Below are positions 63,329 through 64,000 of a DNA stretch of 64,000 nt, piece after piece (position 1 is the first letter of the stretch; every line of letters starts with the position of its first letter). A program made the translations under genes and the position numbers. The notes below the pieces were generated by a model that ran no database searches, had not been told where the DNA came from, and worked only from the letters and a program-made list of their open reading frames with translations. Source of the DNA: an uncultured Rhizobiaceae group bacterium (GTDB lineage Bacteria; Pseudomonadota; Alphaproteobacteria; Rhizobiales; Rhizobiaceae); the NCBI GenBank assembly GCA_947501445.1, contig CANMVS010000002.1:186001-250000 (forward strand), read 5' to 3'.

Positions 63329-64000
63329 GTAACTGTGTCCTCTCGATAGGACACAGTGTGCCGCGCGGGAAACCTTTCGAGAATCACAGTTCGCAGCACC
63401 CGATGCCTGCCTGCACGGCACTCAAACAGGCCACGACCGTGGCTCGGCCAATAATTTGGCCGCCCCCCATGGAGGCAGGCGCGCAAGCGCCGGTGCGCCG
63501 AGAATGGAAAACAAATCAACCCCGCCGGCAAAGCCCACGTGTTCACAGGACGTCTCGTCTGCGCTGCGACCCGATCATCGATAGCTTTGTATAAATGTCT
63601 TCGCGCCGTATCGCGCCTGTCGGCGCTGGCTCCAGACGGGGCGGGCCATCAGGCCCGACGCGCGTTCGCGCTTGCCCGCTTCGCGGGTAACCGTGTGCTC
63701 TCGATGGGGCACGGGTTGCCGTTCGGGAAATCTCTCGAGAATCACAGTTCGCAGCAACCGATGCCTGCCTGCACGGCACTCAATCAGGCCACGACCGTGG
63801 CCCGGCCAATAATTTGGCCGCCCTCCATGGAGGCAGGCGCGCAAGCGCCGGTGCGCCGTGAATGGAAAACAAATCAACCCCGTTGCAAAGCCCACGTGTT
63901 CACAGGACGTCTCGTCTGCGCTGCACCCCGATCACTGATAGCTTTGTATAAATGTCTTCGCGCCGTATCGCGCCTGCGACGCTGGCTCCAGACGGGGCGG
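63329..64000. repeat. Direct tandem repeat, unit about 357 bp (second copy cut by window edge)
   Basis: Copy 1 runs from GTAACTGTGTCC at 63329 and copy 2 from GTAACCGTGTGC at 63687. Matching anchors (GAATCACAGTTCGCAGCA, ATAAATGTCTTCGCGCC, GGCTCCAGACGGGGCGG) lie 356-358 bases apart. Identity by eye is high, with scattered changes. Each copy holds a short minus-strand frame (63127-63546 and 63575-63895) with HRRLRACLHGGRPNYWP; frames of this kind occur widely in Hyphomicrobiales assemblies by my recollection and are probably not real proteins. The unit also contains inverted patches around GGCCACGACCGTGGC. Confidence 0.8.

Noticed and set aside
63127-63546. Minus-strand frame with HRRLRACLHGGRPNYWP, repeated at 63575-63895
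   Set aside because: It lies within the tandem repeat and overlaps the nrdJ 3-prime end and terminator; it is most likely a repeat-derived false gene.
1-64000. CRISPR array
   Set aside because: No short direct repeats with regular spacers were seen; the only regular repeats are the 100-bp dispersed family and the 357-bp tandem unit.

Overview
This window reads as a chromosomal segment of an alphaproteobacterium, most likely of the order Hyphomicrobiales (Rhizobiales). The reasons are the order valS - popZ-like - tolC - isoaspartyl methyltransferase at the left end, an alanine dehydrogenase divergent from an Lrp-type regulator, a TRAP-transporter catabolic cluster, a B12-dependent class II ribonucleotide reductase, and a dispersed two-hairpin intergenic repeat of the kind common in that order. 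No rRNA and no CRISPR array were seen. Three tRNA genes are present: Cys(GCA), Asn(GUU) and Leu(UAA).

Left host segment (1-19,938). The minus strand carries valS (cut by the window edge), a PopZ-type polar organiser, a TolC outer-membrane channel and a PCMT-family methyltransferase. A small HTH regulator, a lipoprotein, tRNA-Cys, a small membrane protein and tRNA-Asn follow. A cyclopropane fatty acid synthase precedes a compact four-gene operon (cysteine synthase, AlaX editing protein, mercaptopyruvate sulfurtransferase, GNAT). Then come an OmpA-domain protein, the ald/lrp divergent pair, an alpha/beta hydrolase convergent with an MFS permease, and a DoxX-ilvA pair ending at tRNA-Leu.

Inserted element (about 19,985 to about 40,000). 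A mobilizable island of about 20 kb abuts tRNA-Leu(UAA). A large serine recombinase reads into the tRNA on the antisense strand, so its last residues are encoded by the tRNA gene. The island has a MobC-like protein, a relaxase-helicase and a VirD4-type coupling protein but no mating-pair genes, so it probably borrows a secretion channel. It also has ardA and an accessory block: a TIR/deoxyribosyltransferase-like protein, a HigBA-type toxin-antitoxin pair, and a three-gene cassette of a PD-(D/E)XK-like nuclease plus two tandem paralogous small proteins. That cassette is the best candidate here for an undescribed defence system. A protein made of three copies of one putative DNA-binding domain, and a second (tyrosine) recombinase with a palindromic operator, lie in the left half. 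All seven copies of the host dispersed repeat lie outside the island.

Right host segment (about 40,000-64,000). A 54-codon ORF with a Gly-Gly motif before a four-cysteine tail sits just beyond the island. Next are two poorly characterised genes and then a six-gene minus-strand cluster: LysR regulator, D-glutamate cyclase-like protein, TRAP transporter DctPQM and a fused 5-oxoprolinase. This suggests uptake and breakdown of D-glutamate or 5-oxoproline. A CinA-type protein, a UDP-glucuronate decarboxylase-like enzyme, a GNAT, a universal stress protein, and a gpt - MFS - haloalkane dehalogenase run follow. A second small ORF with a RiPP-leader-like motif precedes nrdJ, whose upstream region has two NrdR-box-like sites exactly 31 bp apart. 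The window ends in a direct tandem duplication of about 357 bp.
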